NCBI GenBank assembly: GCA_019351995.1
Contig: JABBOD010000031.1
Location: forward strand, 1 to 34,618
Source of the DNA: Acidobacteriota bacterium
GTDB taxonomy: Bacteria > Actinomycetota > Actinomycetes > Actinomycetales > Microbacteriaceae
DNA: 34,618 bases
Direction: 5' to 3'
Shown here piece by piece: positions 12,723 to 21,000 of this stretch. The translations under genes and the position numbers were made by a program. The first letter of the stretch is position 1, and the number at the start of each line of letters is the position of its first letter. The notes under the pieces are model-generated. The model was not told the origin of the DNA and searched no databases. It saw nothing but the letters and a program-made list of their open reading frames with translations.

Positions 12723-13214
12723 ATGCCCGACCGTACCTGCACCGACAGCAATTGCACGAGACCAGCCAAGGTAATCGGACTCTGCGGCATGCACTATCAA
12801 CGGCAGTACAAGGCCACACGAGTCGATCCCTGCTCGATCACCGGATGCGACCGCACCACCTTCACCAAGGCCATGTGCGTGCTCCACTACAACCGCATGC
12901 GAGAGCACGGCGACCCGCTGTACGAACGACCACGGAAGCACGAGCGGCGCGAGCGACGGTCCGTTCCGGTCACCTACACGACCTTGCACAAGCGCATCCG
13001 AGCCCAGCGTGGTCCGGCCACCGATCACCTCTGCGTCGACTGCGGCGCACAAGCACTCGAGTGGTCCTACAGCTTCAACGAGGAGCGGCCACTGATCTCG
13101 GCGGAGCGCGGACGCGAGGGCAAGCCGTACAGCCTCGACGTGCAGGCCTACGAAGCACGCTGCAAGGCCTGCCACAAGGCGTTCGACATGTTCATCACCG
13201 GCAACCTCAGGTGA
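12723..13214 (+). CDS. Double zinc-finger protein with HNH-like C-terminal domain
   Basis: 163 residues. A strong GAAGGAG ribosome site sits 5 bases before the ATG at 12723. The N-terminus has two similar Cys/His units, CTRPAKVIGLCGMHYQR and CDRTTFTKAMCVLHYNRMREHGDP, seen in phage zinc-binding proteins. The C-terminal part (about 115-160) has CVDCGAQALEWSY, then YSLDVQAYEARCKACHKAFD, a layout seen in phage HNH-type nucleases (CxxC, an aromatic, CxxCH). The canonical catalytic DH pair is not obvious, so nuclease activity is uncertain. It lies directly before the terminase, with no stop overlap. Confidence 0.65.
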   Translation: MPDRTCTDSNCTRPAKVIGLCGMHYQRQYKATRVDPCSITGCDRTTFTKAMCVLHYNRMREHGDPLYERPRKHERRERRSVPVTYTTLHKRIRAQRGPATDHLCVDCGAQALEWSYSFNEERPLISAERGREGKPYSLDVQAYEARCKACHKAFDMFITGNLR

Positions 13215-13393
13215 CCTCGCCGGGGTCGGGCCAACGCACGGCTGACACCCAGCGGACTTTTAGGTTTCGCCCAGAGAGCCCGGCCGCCCCCCCGCCGCTG
13301 AAAAATCCCCCCGATTCCGCGCGAATCATGATTGGAGACGGCGGGGAATCGCCCTAAATCCGCCGATTCCGGTGAGTTCTCGGAGGTCCTGGA
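13215..13393. other. Noncoding region before terminase; candidate cos/terminase-binding site
   Basis: 179 bases without a gene. It contains a C-run flanked by CGGCCG (13281-13293), a GATTC-CGCGC-GAATC palindrome (13313-13327) and repeated GATTCC/GGAATC words (13313, 13345 inverted, 13365). A G/C-rich run with iterated short repeats directly upstream of the small terminase is where many cos-type actinophages have cos. Cleavage position and type cannot be told from sequence alone. Confidence 0.4.
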
Positions 13394-13891
13394 ATGGCGG
13401 TTTCCGGGGCCCAGCGGTTCGAGCCCGCTCATGGCACCGAGGCCCGGTACAACCGGGGCGACCGGTGTCCGAAGTGCAAGTCGGCACGCGCGGCGGCGGT
13501 GCGGAAGCGCAAGGAGGCGAAGGAGCTCGCGATCGAGGTCCCGGTGACCTCGATCGACAGTGCACCGTCCGCTCAGGGCGTGGTGACGGGTGTGGAGGGG
13601 TCGGTGTCGCGGCTGGTCCAGCTGGTGGCCGACGACCCGACGACGCAGGTGAGGGCGCAGATGGCGCTCGCGCTCGCTCGGCGTTTGGACAGGGGCGACG
13701 CCGGCGCGGCGACGATCTCGGCGCAGCTGAACGCGCTGCTGGTCACGTTGAAGCCGGTGAAGGCGTCTGGGGTGGTGGCGGATGGGGTTGCAGCTCCTCG
13801 ACTCTCCGCTCTCTTCGGCTCTCGAGGTCGAGTGGATCCGGGAGCTGTACCCGGATCTGAGCGCGTTGCCGCGGTGGGCGACGAGGCGTAA
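13394..13891 (+). CDS. Terminase small subunit (putative)
   Basis: 165 residues. Position directly before the large terminase, size, and an N-terminal basic Cys-pair region (CPKCKSARAAAVRKRKEAKE) support a DNA-recognition subunit. The middle (VSRLVQLVADDPTTQVRAQMALALARRLD, then AATISAQLNALLVTLKP) forms helices typical of the oligomerisation core. GGAGG precedes the ATG by 7 bases. The last 110 bases overlap the large terminase in another frame, a long but not unheard-of overlap. The C-terminal 30 residues may therefore be under dual constraint. Confidence 0.75.
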   Translation: MAVSGAQRFEPAHGTEARYNRGDRCPKCKSARAAAVRKRKEAKELAIEVPVTSIDSAPSAQGVVTGVEGSVSRLVQLVADDPTTQVRAQMALALARRLDRGDAGAATISAQLNALLVTLKPVKASGVVADGVAAPRLSALFGSRGRVDPGAVPGSERVAAVGDEA

Positions 13892-15278
13892 CCCGGCCCG
13901 GGAGACGATGGGCGCCGAGCTGCGCTCGACGGCGCTGGACCTCGGCTGGGACTTCATGCCGTGGCAGCAGCTCGTCGCCGACGTTGCGGGTGAGCTGGAT
14001 CCGGATGGGTCGCCGCACTACCAGATCGTCGTGGTGACGATCCATCGGCAGGGTGGGAAGACGACGCTGATCCTCGCGATCGAGTCGCATCGGTCGTTGG
14101 TGTGGGCGCGGCCGCAGCGGATCGTGTACGTGGCGCAGACGCGGGCGATGGCTCGGGAGAAGCTGCTCGAGGACCAGATCCCGATGCTGGAGCATTCGAT
14201 GCTCGGGGACCTGGGTCGGCCGAGGTTGCAGTCCGGGTCGGAGGCGTGGCGGTGGTCGAACGGGTCGCGGATCGGCCTGATGTCGAACACGAAGAAGTCC
14301 GGCCATGGCGGGACGAACGATCTCATCGTCGGGGACGAGATCTTCGCGCAGATCGACTGGCGGCTTGAGCAGTCGTTGATGCCGACGCTGGCGACGAAGC
14401 AGGACTGGCAGTGGTGGAACTTCTCCACGGCCGGTGATGAGTCGAGCGTGTTCCTGCTGGACAAGGTGCGGCGTGGCCGGCATCTGGTGGAGACGGGCCA
14501 GGACTCGCGGATCGCGTACTTCGAGTGGTCGATCCCGGTCGAGGAGGACATCGACGACCCGGCGGTGTGGCTGAAGTATCTGCCGGCGGTGGGGTTGACG
14601 ATCCGGGTGGAGGAGCTGCAGACGTTCCGGGCGAACATGCCGGATGCGGAGTTCCGGCGGGCGTTCGGGAACCAGTGGGTGGATCGCTCGGAGGAGCGGC
14701 CGCGGGTGATCGCGGCGGCCCCGTGGGATGCGATGTCGGATCCGGCGGCGAGGCGGGATCCGGCGGGTGAGGGCCGCCTGGCGGTCGATTCGGCGCCGGA
14801 CGGGTCGACGTCGTCGATCGGGATCGCGGTCCGCAACGCGGGGACCGGGAAGGTGCATATCGAGGCGTTGGAGACGCGGCCGGGTACGGCGTGGGTGTCC
14901 GCTCGGGTGAAGGAGATCTTGGACCGGCCGGGGCGTGAGCAGTTCGAGAACCGGGTGACGCTGTCGCTGAAGACCTGCGGTCAGCTGGTGCCGGCGTTGG
15001 AGAAGGCGGGGCTGAGGGTTGACCCGTTGCCGGCTCAGGACTGGGACTCGGCCTGTGCGCGGTTCATGACCGGGGTCGAGGAGTCCGAGTTCGAGCATCT
15101 CGGCGACCCGGAGCTCGACGCGGCGGTCGCGGCGGCGGACAAGAAGGTCTCCGGCGATGGGTGGCATTGGAATCGCCGCGGTGAGGAGCCGATCAGCCCG
15201 TTGTGCGCGGTGACGTTGGCGTTCTGGGCGTTGGTGAAAGCCGACGACGGGTACGACGTGCTCGATTCATTCTTCTGA
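13782..15278 (+). CDS. terL: Terminase large subunit (ATPase and nuclease)
   Basis: 498 residues. It packages DNA into the prohead. The ATPase half shows a Walker A-like HRQGGKTT (about 83-90), an adenine-binding segment, and Walker B with catalytic Glu (LIVGDEIF). The C-terminal nuclease half shows LAVDSAPDGSTSSIGIAV, with the conserved Asp starting the RNase H-like core, and a later acidic region (DPELDAAVAAADKK). The length is normal. The ATG at 13782 has only a weak ribosome site, and translation is probably coupled to the overlapping small subunit gene. Confidence 0.95.
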   Translation: MGLQLLDSPLSSALEVEWIRELYPDLSALPRWATRRNPARETMGAELRSTALDLGWDFMPWQQLVADVAGELDPDGSPHYQIVVVTIHRQGGKTTLILAIESHRSLVWARPQRIVYVAQTRAMAREKLLEDQIPMLEHSMLGDLGRPRLQSGSEAWRWSNGSRIGLMSNTKKSGHGGTNDLIVGDEIFAQIDWRLEQSLMPTLATKQDWQWWNFSTAGDESSVFLLDKVRRGRHLVETGQDSRIAYFEWSIPVEEDIDDPAVWLKYLPAVGLTIRVEELQTFRANMPDAEFRRAFGNQWVDRSEERPRVIAAAPWDAMSDPAARRDPAGEGRLAVDSAPDGSTSSIGIAVRNAGTGKVHIEALETRPGTAWVSARVKEILDRPGREQFENRVTLSLKTCGQLVPALEKAGLRVDPLPAQDWDSACARFMTGVEESEFEHLGDPELDAAVAAADKKVSGDGWHWNRRGEEPISPLCAVTLAFWALVKADDGYDVLDSFF

Positions 15279-15296
15279 CGATGGTGGGAGGCGCCG

Positions 15297-16505
15297 ATGG
15301 GTTTCTGGGACCGTCTCCTTCCTGGTCTCGCTGTCGCTCGCGCGGCTGGTGACTTCCCGCAGACCCTCGTTCCGCCGAGGTCGGCGTCGTCCGGTGTGTT
15401 CGGTTCGCAGTTCATCACTGAGGAGACCGCGCGGAAGTCGTCGGCGAAGTGGGCGGCGATCCGGTTGCGGGCGGACCTGGTGTCGACGACGCCGTTGCAG
15501 TCGAAGCGGGTGCTGCCGGACGGGTCGGTGCAGATCGTCACGGACCCGGGCCTGCAGCTGGACGGGATCGGTGGTCCGATCCCGTTGGAGGAGTGGCTGT
15601 ACTCGTCCCAGTCGGATCTGGATGAGACCGGGAACACGATCGGTGTGATCGAGGAACGGAACCCGTACACGGGTCGGCCGACGTGGATCCGGCTGGTCCC
15701 GTCGAAGTCGGTGGTGGTCCGCTCCCGCGACGGGCAGATCACGTACCACATCGGGTCGCAACGGTACGACCCGTTCGACATCTGGCATGAGAAGCAGTAC
15801 ACGCTGCCGGGCTCCCCCGTGGGGCTGTCGCCGCTGGGGTACGCGGCGATGAGCCTGGGGCAGAACCTCTCGGCGTTGCAGTTCGGGTTGGAGTACTTCC
15901 AGACCTCTGGTCTGCCGACGGTGCAGGTGAAGAACACCGAGCGCACGATCGAGGCGAAGGCGGCTGAGGTCGTGAAGGCCCGGTACGAGGCCACGATGCG
16001 GGAACGCGGCGTGCTCGTCACCGGCAAGGACTGGGACATCTCGATCTCTCAGGTCAACGCGGATGAGTCGCAGTTCCTCGCGACGTTGGATGCGTCGAAT
16101 CAGGACATCGCCCGGTTCTTCGGGGTCCCGGGCGACGTGATCGATGTGAACGCGTCGGGGCAGCACGTCACCTACGCGAACATCACGCAACGGTTCGTGG
16201 CGTTGCTGGTGCTGCACATGGCGCCGGCGTTCGTGCGGCGGGAGAAGAAGTTCTCCCGCGACCTGCTGCCGAACAAGGTCTTCGCGAAGTTCGACACGAA
16301 CGCGCTGCTGCGCCTCGACCCGACCTCGGACGCGGCGTTGCAGGCGGTCCTCGTCGCCGCTCGGATCCAGACGCCCGATCAGGCGCGGGCGCACTACGAG
16401 TGGTCGCCGTACACGCCCGAGCAGCTCGCGCAGATCCACGACCTCGTCGCAGGGGGCTTGAACATGCCGCTGCTGCCCAAGATCCCCGACAAGCCGGAGG
16501 CATGA
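15297..16505 (+). CDS. HK97-type portal protein
   Basis: 402 residues, a normal size for the HK97 portal family. It forms the dodecameric ring at one capsid vertex through which DNA passes. Typical segments are FGSQFITEETARKSSAKWAAIRLRADLVSTTPL near the N-terminus, the central GLSPLGYAAMSLGQNLSALQFGLEYFQTSGLPTVQV, and FFGVPGDVIDVN with NITQRFVALLVLHMAP. It starts 18 bases after the terminase, with GGGAGG before the ATG. Its stop overlaps the protease start. Confidence 0.95.
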   Translation: MGFWDRLLPGLAVARAAGDFPQTLVPPRSASSGVFGSQFITEETARKSSAKWAAIRLRADLVSTTPLQSKRVLPDGSVQIVTDPGLQLDGIGGPIPLEEWLYSSQSDLDETGNTIGVIEERNPYTGRPTWIRLVPSKSVVVRSRDGQITYHIGSQRYDPFDIWHEKQYTLPGSPVGLSPLGYAAMSLGQNLSALQFGLEYFQTSGLPTVQVKNTERTIEAKAAEVVKARYEATMRERGVLVTGKDWDISISQVNADESQFLATLDASNQDIARFFGVPGDVIDVNASGQHVTYANITQRFVALLVLHMAPAFVRREKKFSRDLLPNKVFAKFDTNALLRLDPTSDAALQAVLVAARIQTPDQARAHYEWSPYTPEQLAQIHDLVAGGLNMPLLPKIPDKPEA

Positions 16506-17239
16506 TGCCCGACATCCGTGAAGCGGCCGCCGCCCGCCAGGCGGCGATGCGCACGCAGGCGGATCGGCCGCGCCGCCGGTCCGCGGACCCGCGGGTCCGG
16601 GACCAGCACGTGCGCTTCCACGCGGACCTGCAGCTGCGGGAGGCGTCCAGCGACGGCGGGGACGCGCGCCTCGACTTCGAGGGCTACGCGTCGGTCTTCG
16701 AGCACGGGTACCGCATGTTCGACATGTTCGGGGAGTACACCGAGGTCATCGCGCCCGGCTCGTTCGCCGGCTGCCTCGCGCAAGACCCGGACGTGCCGCT
16801 CGTGCTCGGCCACGACCCGATGCGCCGCATCGCGTCGACGGGCACGGGCACCCTGCAGCTGTCGGAAGACACGACCGGGCTGCTGACCCGCGCGCAGCTC
16901 GACCCGGCCGATCAGGATGTGCAGTACGCGGCCCCGAAGCTGCGGAGCGGGCTGTACTCGGAGATGTCGTTCCGGTTCGGTGACATGCAGGGGGACTGGT
17001 CGCCAGACTTCGGCACGTTCCGGGTCACCTCGATCGACATCAACCGAGGCGACGTGTCCATCGTCGGCTACGGCGCGAACCCCGCCACCTCTGCTGCGGT
17101 CCGCGCGCAGGACCTCACCGAGCTGCTCCGCGACGCGACCGGTGAGGAGCTCCGGCAGGCGGAGCGGCGGATCCGGATGCGGCTCCGCGACCTCGGCGAG
17201 CAGCCCGCGATGACCCGCGAGGAACTCGCCCGCCTCTGA
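16502..17239 (+). CDS. HK97-type prohead protease
   Basis: 245 residues from MMPDIREAAA (second ATG at 16505 possible). It matches the serine protease family that matures the capsid: FEGYASVFEHGY with EVIAPGSF, VPLVLGHDPMRRIASTGTGTL (catalytic His in LGH), LRSGLYSEMSFRF (catalytic Ser in the SGLYSEMS loop), and SIVGYGANPAT. It removes the N-terminal delta domain of the capsid protein and then itself. The start overlaps the portal stop by 4 bases. Confidence 0.93.
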   Translation: MMPDIREAAAARQAAMRTQADRPRRRSADPRVRDQHVRFHADLQLREASSDGGDARLDFEGYASVFEHGYRMFDMFGEYTEVIAPGSFAGCLAQDPDVPLVLGHDPMRRIASTGTGTLQLSEDTTGLLTRAQLDPADQDVQYAAPKLRSGLYSEMSFRFGDMQGDWSPDFGTFRVTSIDINRGDVSIVGYGANPATSAAVRAQDLTELLRDATGEELRQAERRIRMRLRDLGEQPAMTREELARL

Positions 17240-17250
17240 CACGAAGACCT

Positions 17251-17274
17251 GGACCGTTTCGGGCGAAACGGTCC
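17251..17274. repeat. Palindromic element A before the capsid gene
   Basis: GGACCGTTTC (17251-17260) and GAAACGGTCC (17265-17274) are perfect 10-bp arms around GGGC. 20 of 24 positions match the element at 19433-19456. The core GTTTC-N4-GAAAC has the same half-sites as bacterial parS. It could be a protein-binding site (ParB-like or repressor), or a terminator hairpin after the protease gene. Confidence 0.75.
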
Positions 17275-17399
17275 TCCCACAACTGAACAGCGAGACACCG
17301 CGTCGAGTACGCGTCGCGTCCGGGCAGGCCCGGATCTGGCGCGGAGGCCCTGGTGTGCGACCCCACCCGTCACACACGACAGAACAGGAACCGCCCCAC

Positions 17400-18839
17400 A
17401 TGGCGACCACGACCTACGCGGACCTCGCGAGCAACGCGCGAGCCCGGATCACGACCCTGACCGCGCAGCGGCAGGAGCACGCCGCCACGATCCTCACCGT
17501 CCGTGCCCTGTGCGACACGGAGACCCGCGACCCGAACGAGACCGAGGCGGAGCAGGTCCGCGCCGCCGCGGCCCGCCGCGACGCGATCGACGCGGAGATC
17601 GAGGACCTCCGCAGCAGGGCTGAGGAGTACGACCGGGAGGCCGGGATGGCTTCCCGGTCCGCGGATCGGGCCCGGCAGGAGGGCCGCGGGTACGAGAACC
17701 AGTCCGCGACCCGGGGGCCGGCGGTCTACAACCCGGACAGTGCCCGGGGAGGGACGTCGTTCTTCCGCGACATGTACTTCGCCGACCAGCTCGGGTCCTC
17801 CGACGCCCGCGAACGGCAGGGACTGCACCAGATGCAGGCCCGCGAGACCGTCCTCGCCGGCAACGAGCGGGCCGCGACGACGTCGACCTTCGCTGGTCTG
17901 ATCCCGCCGCAGTACCTCGTCGACGAGTACGCGCCCGTCGCCCGCGCGGGCCGTCCGATCGCGAACTCCGCGCGCCGGCTGCCGCTTCCCCCGGAGGGCA
18001 TGGCGTTCATCATCCCCCGCGGCACCGTCGGCACCGATGTCGAGATCCAGACGGCGGAGAACACCGTCGTCGCCACCCAGGACCCGCAGACGCTGAACCT
18101 GACCGTCCCCGTCGCGACCGCGGCCGGGCACCAGCCGGTATCGCGGCAGACGCTCGAGCGCGGGATCCCCGGCATCGACCAGCTGATCTTCGCCGACCTC
18201 GCCGCCGCGTACGCGATCGACGTCGACCGGCAGGTGATCTCCGGCACCGGCGCGTCCGGGCAGGCGTTCGGGATCCTGAACACCGCCGGGATCGGGCAGT
18301 CGACCGCGTTCACCGCCGCAGTGACCCCGCAGACGCTCTACTCCAAGACCGCCGGCGCCGTGAACACGATCGAAACGACCCGGTTCCTGCCCCCGGACGT
18401 GGTGTTCATGCACCCGCGCCGGTGGAACTGGCTCACCTCCCAGTTCGACACCGCCGGCCGCCCGCTGGTCGTCCCGAATCCGCAGGGGCCCCTGAACGCG
18501 CTCGGCGTCGTCGAGGGCGTCCCGAACCTGATGATGCCCTCGATCGTCGGCACCCAGAACGGGCTCCCGGTGATCCTCGACGCGTCGCTGCCCTCGAACG
18601 TCGGTGCCGCGTCCGAGGACGTCGAGATCGTCGCTCGGCGCTTCGACATGATCCTGTGGGAGGACGGCGACGGGGCACCCCGCCAGCTGCGGTTCGAGCA
18701 GACCCTCGGCACCCAGTTGACCGTGGAGCTCGTCGCCTACGACTACTTCGCGTTCACCGCCGGCCGGTTCCCGACCGCGGTCGCGGTCGTCGGTGGGAAC
18801 TCCGCCGCCGGCTTCGGTCTCGTCGCCCCGACCTTCTAG
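17400..18839 (+). CDS. HK97-type major capsid protein
   Basis: 479 residues. The N-terminal 105 or so residues are a helical delta domain (TTLTAQRQEHAATILTVRALCD, AAAARRDAIDAEIEDLRSRAEEY) that scaffolds the prohead and is likely cleaved near GPAVYNPDSARGG. The remainder has HK97-fold segments: TSTFAGLIPPQYLVDEYAPVARAGRPI (E-loop entry), DQLIFADLAAAYAIDVDRQVISGTG, PPDVVFMHPRRWNWL, and LTVELVAYDYFAFTAGRFPTAVAVV. ATG at 17400 with AGGAA upstream is preferred to an earlier in-frame ATG at 17355, which lies in the leader. Confidence 0.96.
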   Translation: MATTTYADLASNARARITTLTAQRQEHAATILTVRALCDTETRDPNETEAEQVRAAAARRDAIDAEIEDLRSRAEEYDREAGMASRSADRARQEGRGYENQSATRGPAVYNPDSARGGTSFFRDMYFADQLGSSDARERQGLHQMQARETVLAGNERAATTSTFAGLIPPQYLVDEYAPVARAGRPIANSARRLPLPPEGMAFIIPRGTVGTDVEIQTAENTVVATQDPQTLNLTVPVATAAGHQPVSRQTLERGIPGIDQLIFADLAAAYAIDVDRQVISGTGASGQAFGILNTAGIGQSTAFTAAVTPQTLYSKTAGAVNTIETTRFLPPDVVFMHPRRWNWLTSQFDTAGRPLVVPNPQGPLNALGVVEGVPNLMMPSIVGTQNGLPVILDASLPSNVGAASEDVEIVARRFDMILWEDGDGAPRQLRFEQTLGTQLTVELVAYDYFAFTAGRFPTAVAVVGGNSAAGFGLVAPTF

Positions 18840-18850
18840 GTCCTCACACG

Positions 18851-18885
18851 CCGGGCGCATCCGCGCGGGATGCGGGTGCGCCCGG
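18851..18885 (+). terminator. Hairpin after capsid gene
   Basis: CCGGGCGCA (18851-18859) pairs with TGCGCCCGG (18877-18885), and the loop contains a further possible ATCC/GGAT pairing. It sits 11 bases after the capsid stop with no U-tract. A likely role is to lower read-through after the most highly expressed gene, or to stabilise the capsid mRNA. Confidence 0.55.
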
Positions 18886-18913
18886 TGCACCACCGCAGAT
18901 CAAGGAGCAGGAC

Positions 18914-19435
18914 ATGGGCATTCCCATCGACCCAGAGCTGGCCGAGAACTACCACGCCATCGTCGACAACCCCGCCGACCCCCGCAGCTGGTCCGACATC
19001 GCGGACATGGCCGAGAAGCAGGCATCCCCAGGGCTCGCCGCCTACGCCCGCGAGCAGGCCGCCGGCACCGGTGCGGACATCACCCCGGCGGCCGCGGTCC
19101 CGTCGTACAAGAACACCCGCAGCAAGGGCATCGGGAAGGACATCGACGGGGTCGGTGAGCCGCCGGTGTCCTTCGACAAGACGACCCCCGGCACCCGCTT
19201 CCCGGACCTGAAGCCGGGTGACGTGACCCCGACCTCGGTCGATCCGACCGGGACGACCGGGCGGCGGGCGAAGGACGTGTCGCAGAACCCGTCGACCGCC
19301 GCGAAGGCAGTGCAGGCCGACCCGACCGAGCCGTTGGCGGACAAGCCCGCGGCGCCGTCCGAGACGGTGAAGCCGCCGCAGACGACGCAGCAGGCAGCGC
19401 AGGCGTACAACGCGGAGCCACCGACGGGGCGGTGA
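18914..19435 (+). CDS. Hypothetical head-region protein
   Basis: 173 residues. AAGGAG precedes the ATG by 7 bases. Residues 1-60 are ordinary helix (AENYHAIVDNPADPRSWSDIADMAEKQASPGLAAYAREQAAG). The rest is low-complexity Pro/Thr/Lys/Asp, probably disordered (KNTRSKGIGKDIDGVGEPP and on). Placed between capsid and connector, it may be a decoration, internal head or head-completion protein. No family is recognised. It is bracketed by the two related palindromes at 17251 and 19433 together with the capsid gene. Confidence 0.7.
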   Translation: MGIPIDPELAENYHAIVDNPADPRSWSDIADMAEKQASPGLAAYAREQAAGTGADITPAAAVPSYKNTRSKGIGKDIDGVGEPPVSFDKTTPGTRFPDLKPGDVTPTSVDPTGTTGRRAKDVSQNPSTAAKAVQADPTEPLADKPAAPSETVKPPQTTQQAAQAYNAEPPTGR

Positions 19436-19456
19436 CCGTTTCGCGCTAAACGGTTC
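19433..19456. repeat. Palindromic element B after the capsid block
   Basis: GACCGTTTCG then AAACGGT: arms ACCGTTT (19435-19441) and AAACGGT (19448-19454) around CGCGCT. It shares 20 of 24 positions with 17251-17274. It begins inside the last codons of the preceding gene and lies 24 bases before the connector ATG. Confidence 0.75.
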
Positions 19457-19479
19457 GACGACGAGGGAGGTGAGCGGGC

Positions 19480-20262
19480 ATGGCGACGCAGTACGAGCTG
19501 GCCCGCATCACCTGGCCCGCCCCGGGTGTCACGGGCACCGTCACGGCCACGATCACCGCGCCGGATGGCAGCGCCCAGACGATCGCGGCGACCAGCGGGG
19601 ACCTGCAGGCGTTCGGGGTGTGGACCGCATGGTTCACCCCCGAGCTCACCGGGACCTACACGATCGTGTGGAACGCCACCGGCGGGCAGACCCTCACCAC
19701 GACGTTGGTCGTCACCGCGGCGCCGACCCCGACGCAGGTCATGACGATCGGCGACTGCTACGCGTCGCTGAAGCTGCCCTCGAACCTGATCGGGGTCGAC
19801 CCGGTCCGGGACGCGGACATGCTCGCCTACGCGGGCGCTGCGACCGCGATCGTGGAAGGCATCGTCGGACCGATCTCCCCCGTCACGATCACCGAGGTCT
19901 TCGACGGCGGGCACGACGCGATCCTGCTGCGCGCCCGCCCCACCGCGATCGTGTCCGTGATCGTCTCCGGGGTCGCGGCGTACTCGTGGATCCCGGACTT
20001 CCGCGCCGGGATCCTCTTCGCACCACCGATCGGCTTCGCGCCCGGGATCCGCAACGTCGTCATCACCTACACGACCGGGACCGGGCAAGCCGCACCGAAC
20101 GTGCATCTCGGGATCCGGGAAGTGTTCCGGCAGCTGTGGGAACGCTCCCGCGCCCTCGGCGGTGCGGCGTCGTCCGACATGGTCATGCAGGGCTTCGCGA
20201 TCCCGAACGCCGTGTACGAGCTCCTCGCCGCATCGACCGACATGATGCCGGGCTTCGCGTGA
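19480..20262 (+). CDS. Head-to-tail adaptor with N-terminal Ig-like domain
   Basis: 260 residues. The first 85 or so residues are a beta-sandwich (VTGTVTATITAPDGSAQTIAA, TGTYTIVWNATGGQ, TTTLVVTAAP), which resembles Ig-like extensions on phage proteins. Residues 86-260 look like a gp6-type adaptor: MTIGDCYASLKLPSNLIGVD, DADMLAYAGAATAIVEGIVGPI, VFDGGHDAILLRARPTAIVSVIV, and a C-terminal helical part (REVFRQLWERSRALGG). The adaptor links the portal to the tail. GGGAGG lies 11 bases upstream of the ATG. Confidence 0.8.
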   Translation: MATQYELARITWPAPGVTGTVTATITAPDGSAQTIAATSGDLQAFGVWTAWFTPELTGTYTIVWNATGGQTLTTTLVVTAAPTPTQVMTIGDCYASLKLPSNLIGVDPVRDADMLAYAGAATAIVEGIVGPISPVTITEVFDGGHDAILLRARPTAIVSVIVSGVAAYSWIPDFRAGILFAPPIGFAPGIRNVVITYTTGTGQAAPNVHLGIREVFRQLWERSRALGGAASSDMVMQGFAIPNAVYELLAASTDMMPGFA

Positions 20263-20738
20263 GCGGGTACGGGATGGCGTTGGTCTCCGCGCTCGGCGCG
20301 TACAAGGCCGGCCTCTACAACGCCGCGAAAGCCGTGTACGACCCGACCACGACCTACGTCTGCTCCGGCGACCCGTCGCAGGACATCCTCGCCGAGCTGG
20401 TCTCCCTCGGCACGGTCGAGATCGGGCAGGTCCCCGCGACCCTCGGGTCCAACCGGGGCCGGGAGGAGACCCTCACGGCCGACGTGCACTTCCGGGTCTT
20501 CACCGGTGGAGGTGACGACCAGCAGCCCACCGCGGACGCTCGCGTCGGGGTGCTGCTGACGATGCTCGAGCAGCAGGTCCACTACACCGACACGTCCCTC
20601 GGTGGGGCCGTCCGCGAATGCTTCCTGACCTCTGCCCGTCTCGACTCCGGGGTCGACGACTTGGGCAACAACACCCGCGGCCGCGTCGCGGTGATCAACG
20701 CCACATTCACCGCCAGAGCGAGGATCTCCAATGGCTGA
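20259..20738 (+). CDS. Tail terminator / tail completion-like protein
   Basis: 159 residues from a GTG that overlaps the previous stop. The mixed alpha/beta pattern (ALVSALGAYKAGLYNAAKAVYD, LVSLGTVEIGQVPATLG, EETLTADVHFRVFTGGGDD, RVGVLLTMLEQQVHYTDTS, GRVAVINATFTARARI) and its place between adaptor and tail tube fit a tail-terminator or stopper. Alternative: another head-tail connector. It overlaps the next gene by 8 bases. Confidence 0.7.
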   Translation: MSGYGMALVSALGAYKAGLYNAAKAVYDPTTTYVCSGDPSQDILAELVSLGTVEIGQVPATLGSNRGREETLTADVHFRVFTGGGDDQQPTADARVGVLLTMLEQQVHYTDTSLGGAVRECFLTSARLDSGVDDLGNNTRGRVAVINATFTARARISNG

Positions 20739-21000
20739 CCAGTCCCGCGTCCGCAACATCTCAGCCCAGGGAGACCTCGAGATCCCTTCGCTGGGTCTCG
20801 TGGTCCCGTACCGGCACGAGGCCGTCGTTGACGCCGACGTCGCGGCCTCCCTGATCGAGTCCGGCCACTTCGTCGCCGTGAACCGCGCCTCGGACACCCC
20901 TCCGGGCACTCCCCCGGAACCCAGCCCCGAGCCGCCGGCCGATGCCGAGCAGTCCCCGGCCGATGCCTCCACCACCGACTCTGAGGAGCAGCACCAGTGA
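20731..21000 (+). CDS. Hypothetical small connector-region protein
   Basis: 89 residues. The N-terminal half is a compact beta domain (RVRNISAQGDLEIPSLGLVVPYRHEAVVDADVAASLIESGHFVAVN). The second half is an acidic Pro/Ser tail (TPPGTPPEPSPEPPADAEQ), probably disordered. A similar small gene precedes the tail tube gene in many siphoviruses. It overlaps the major tail gene by 4 bases. Confidence 0.65.
   Translation: MADQSRVRNISAQGDLEIPSLGLVVPYRHEAVVDADVAASLIESGHFVAVNRASDTPPGTPPEPSPEPPADAEQSPADASTTDSEEQHQ

Noticed and set aside
850..13275. Shared 11-base word TAGGTTTCGCC near the integrase leader (minus strand) and before the terminase (13261)
   Set aside because: Hundreds of 11-base matches are expected by chance in a genome of this size; there is no symmetry or further match.
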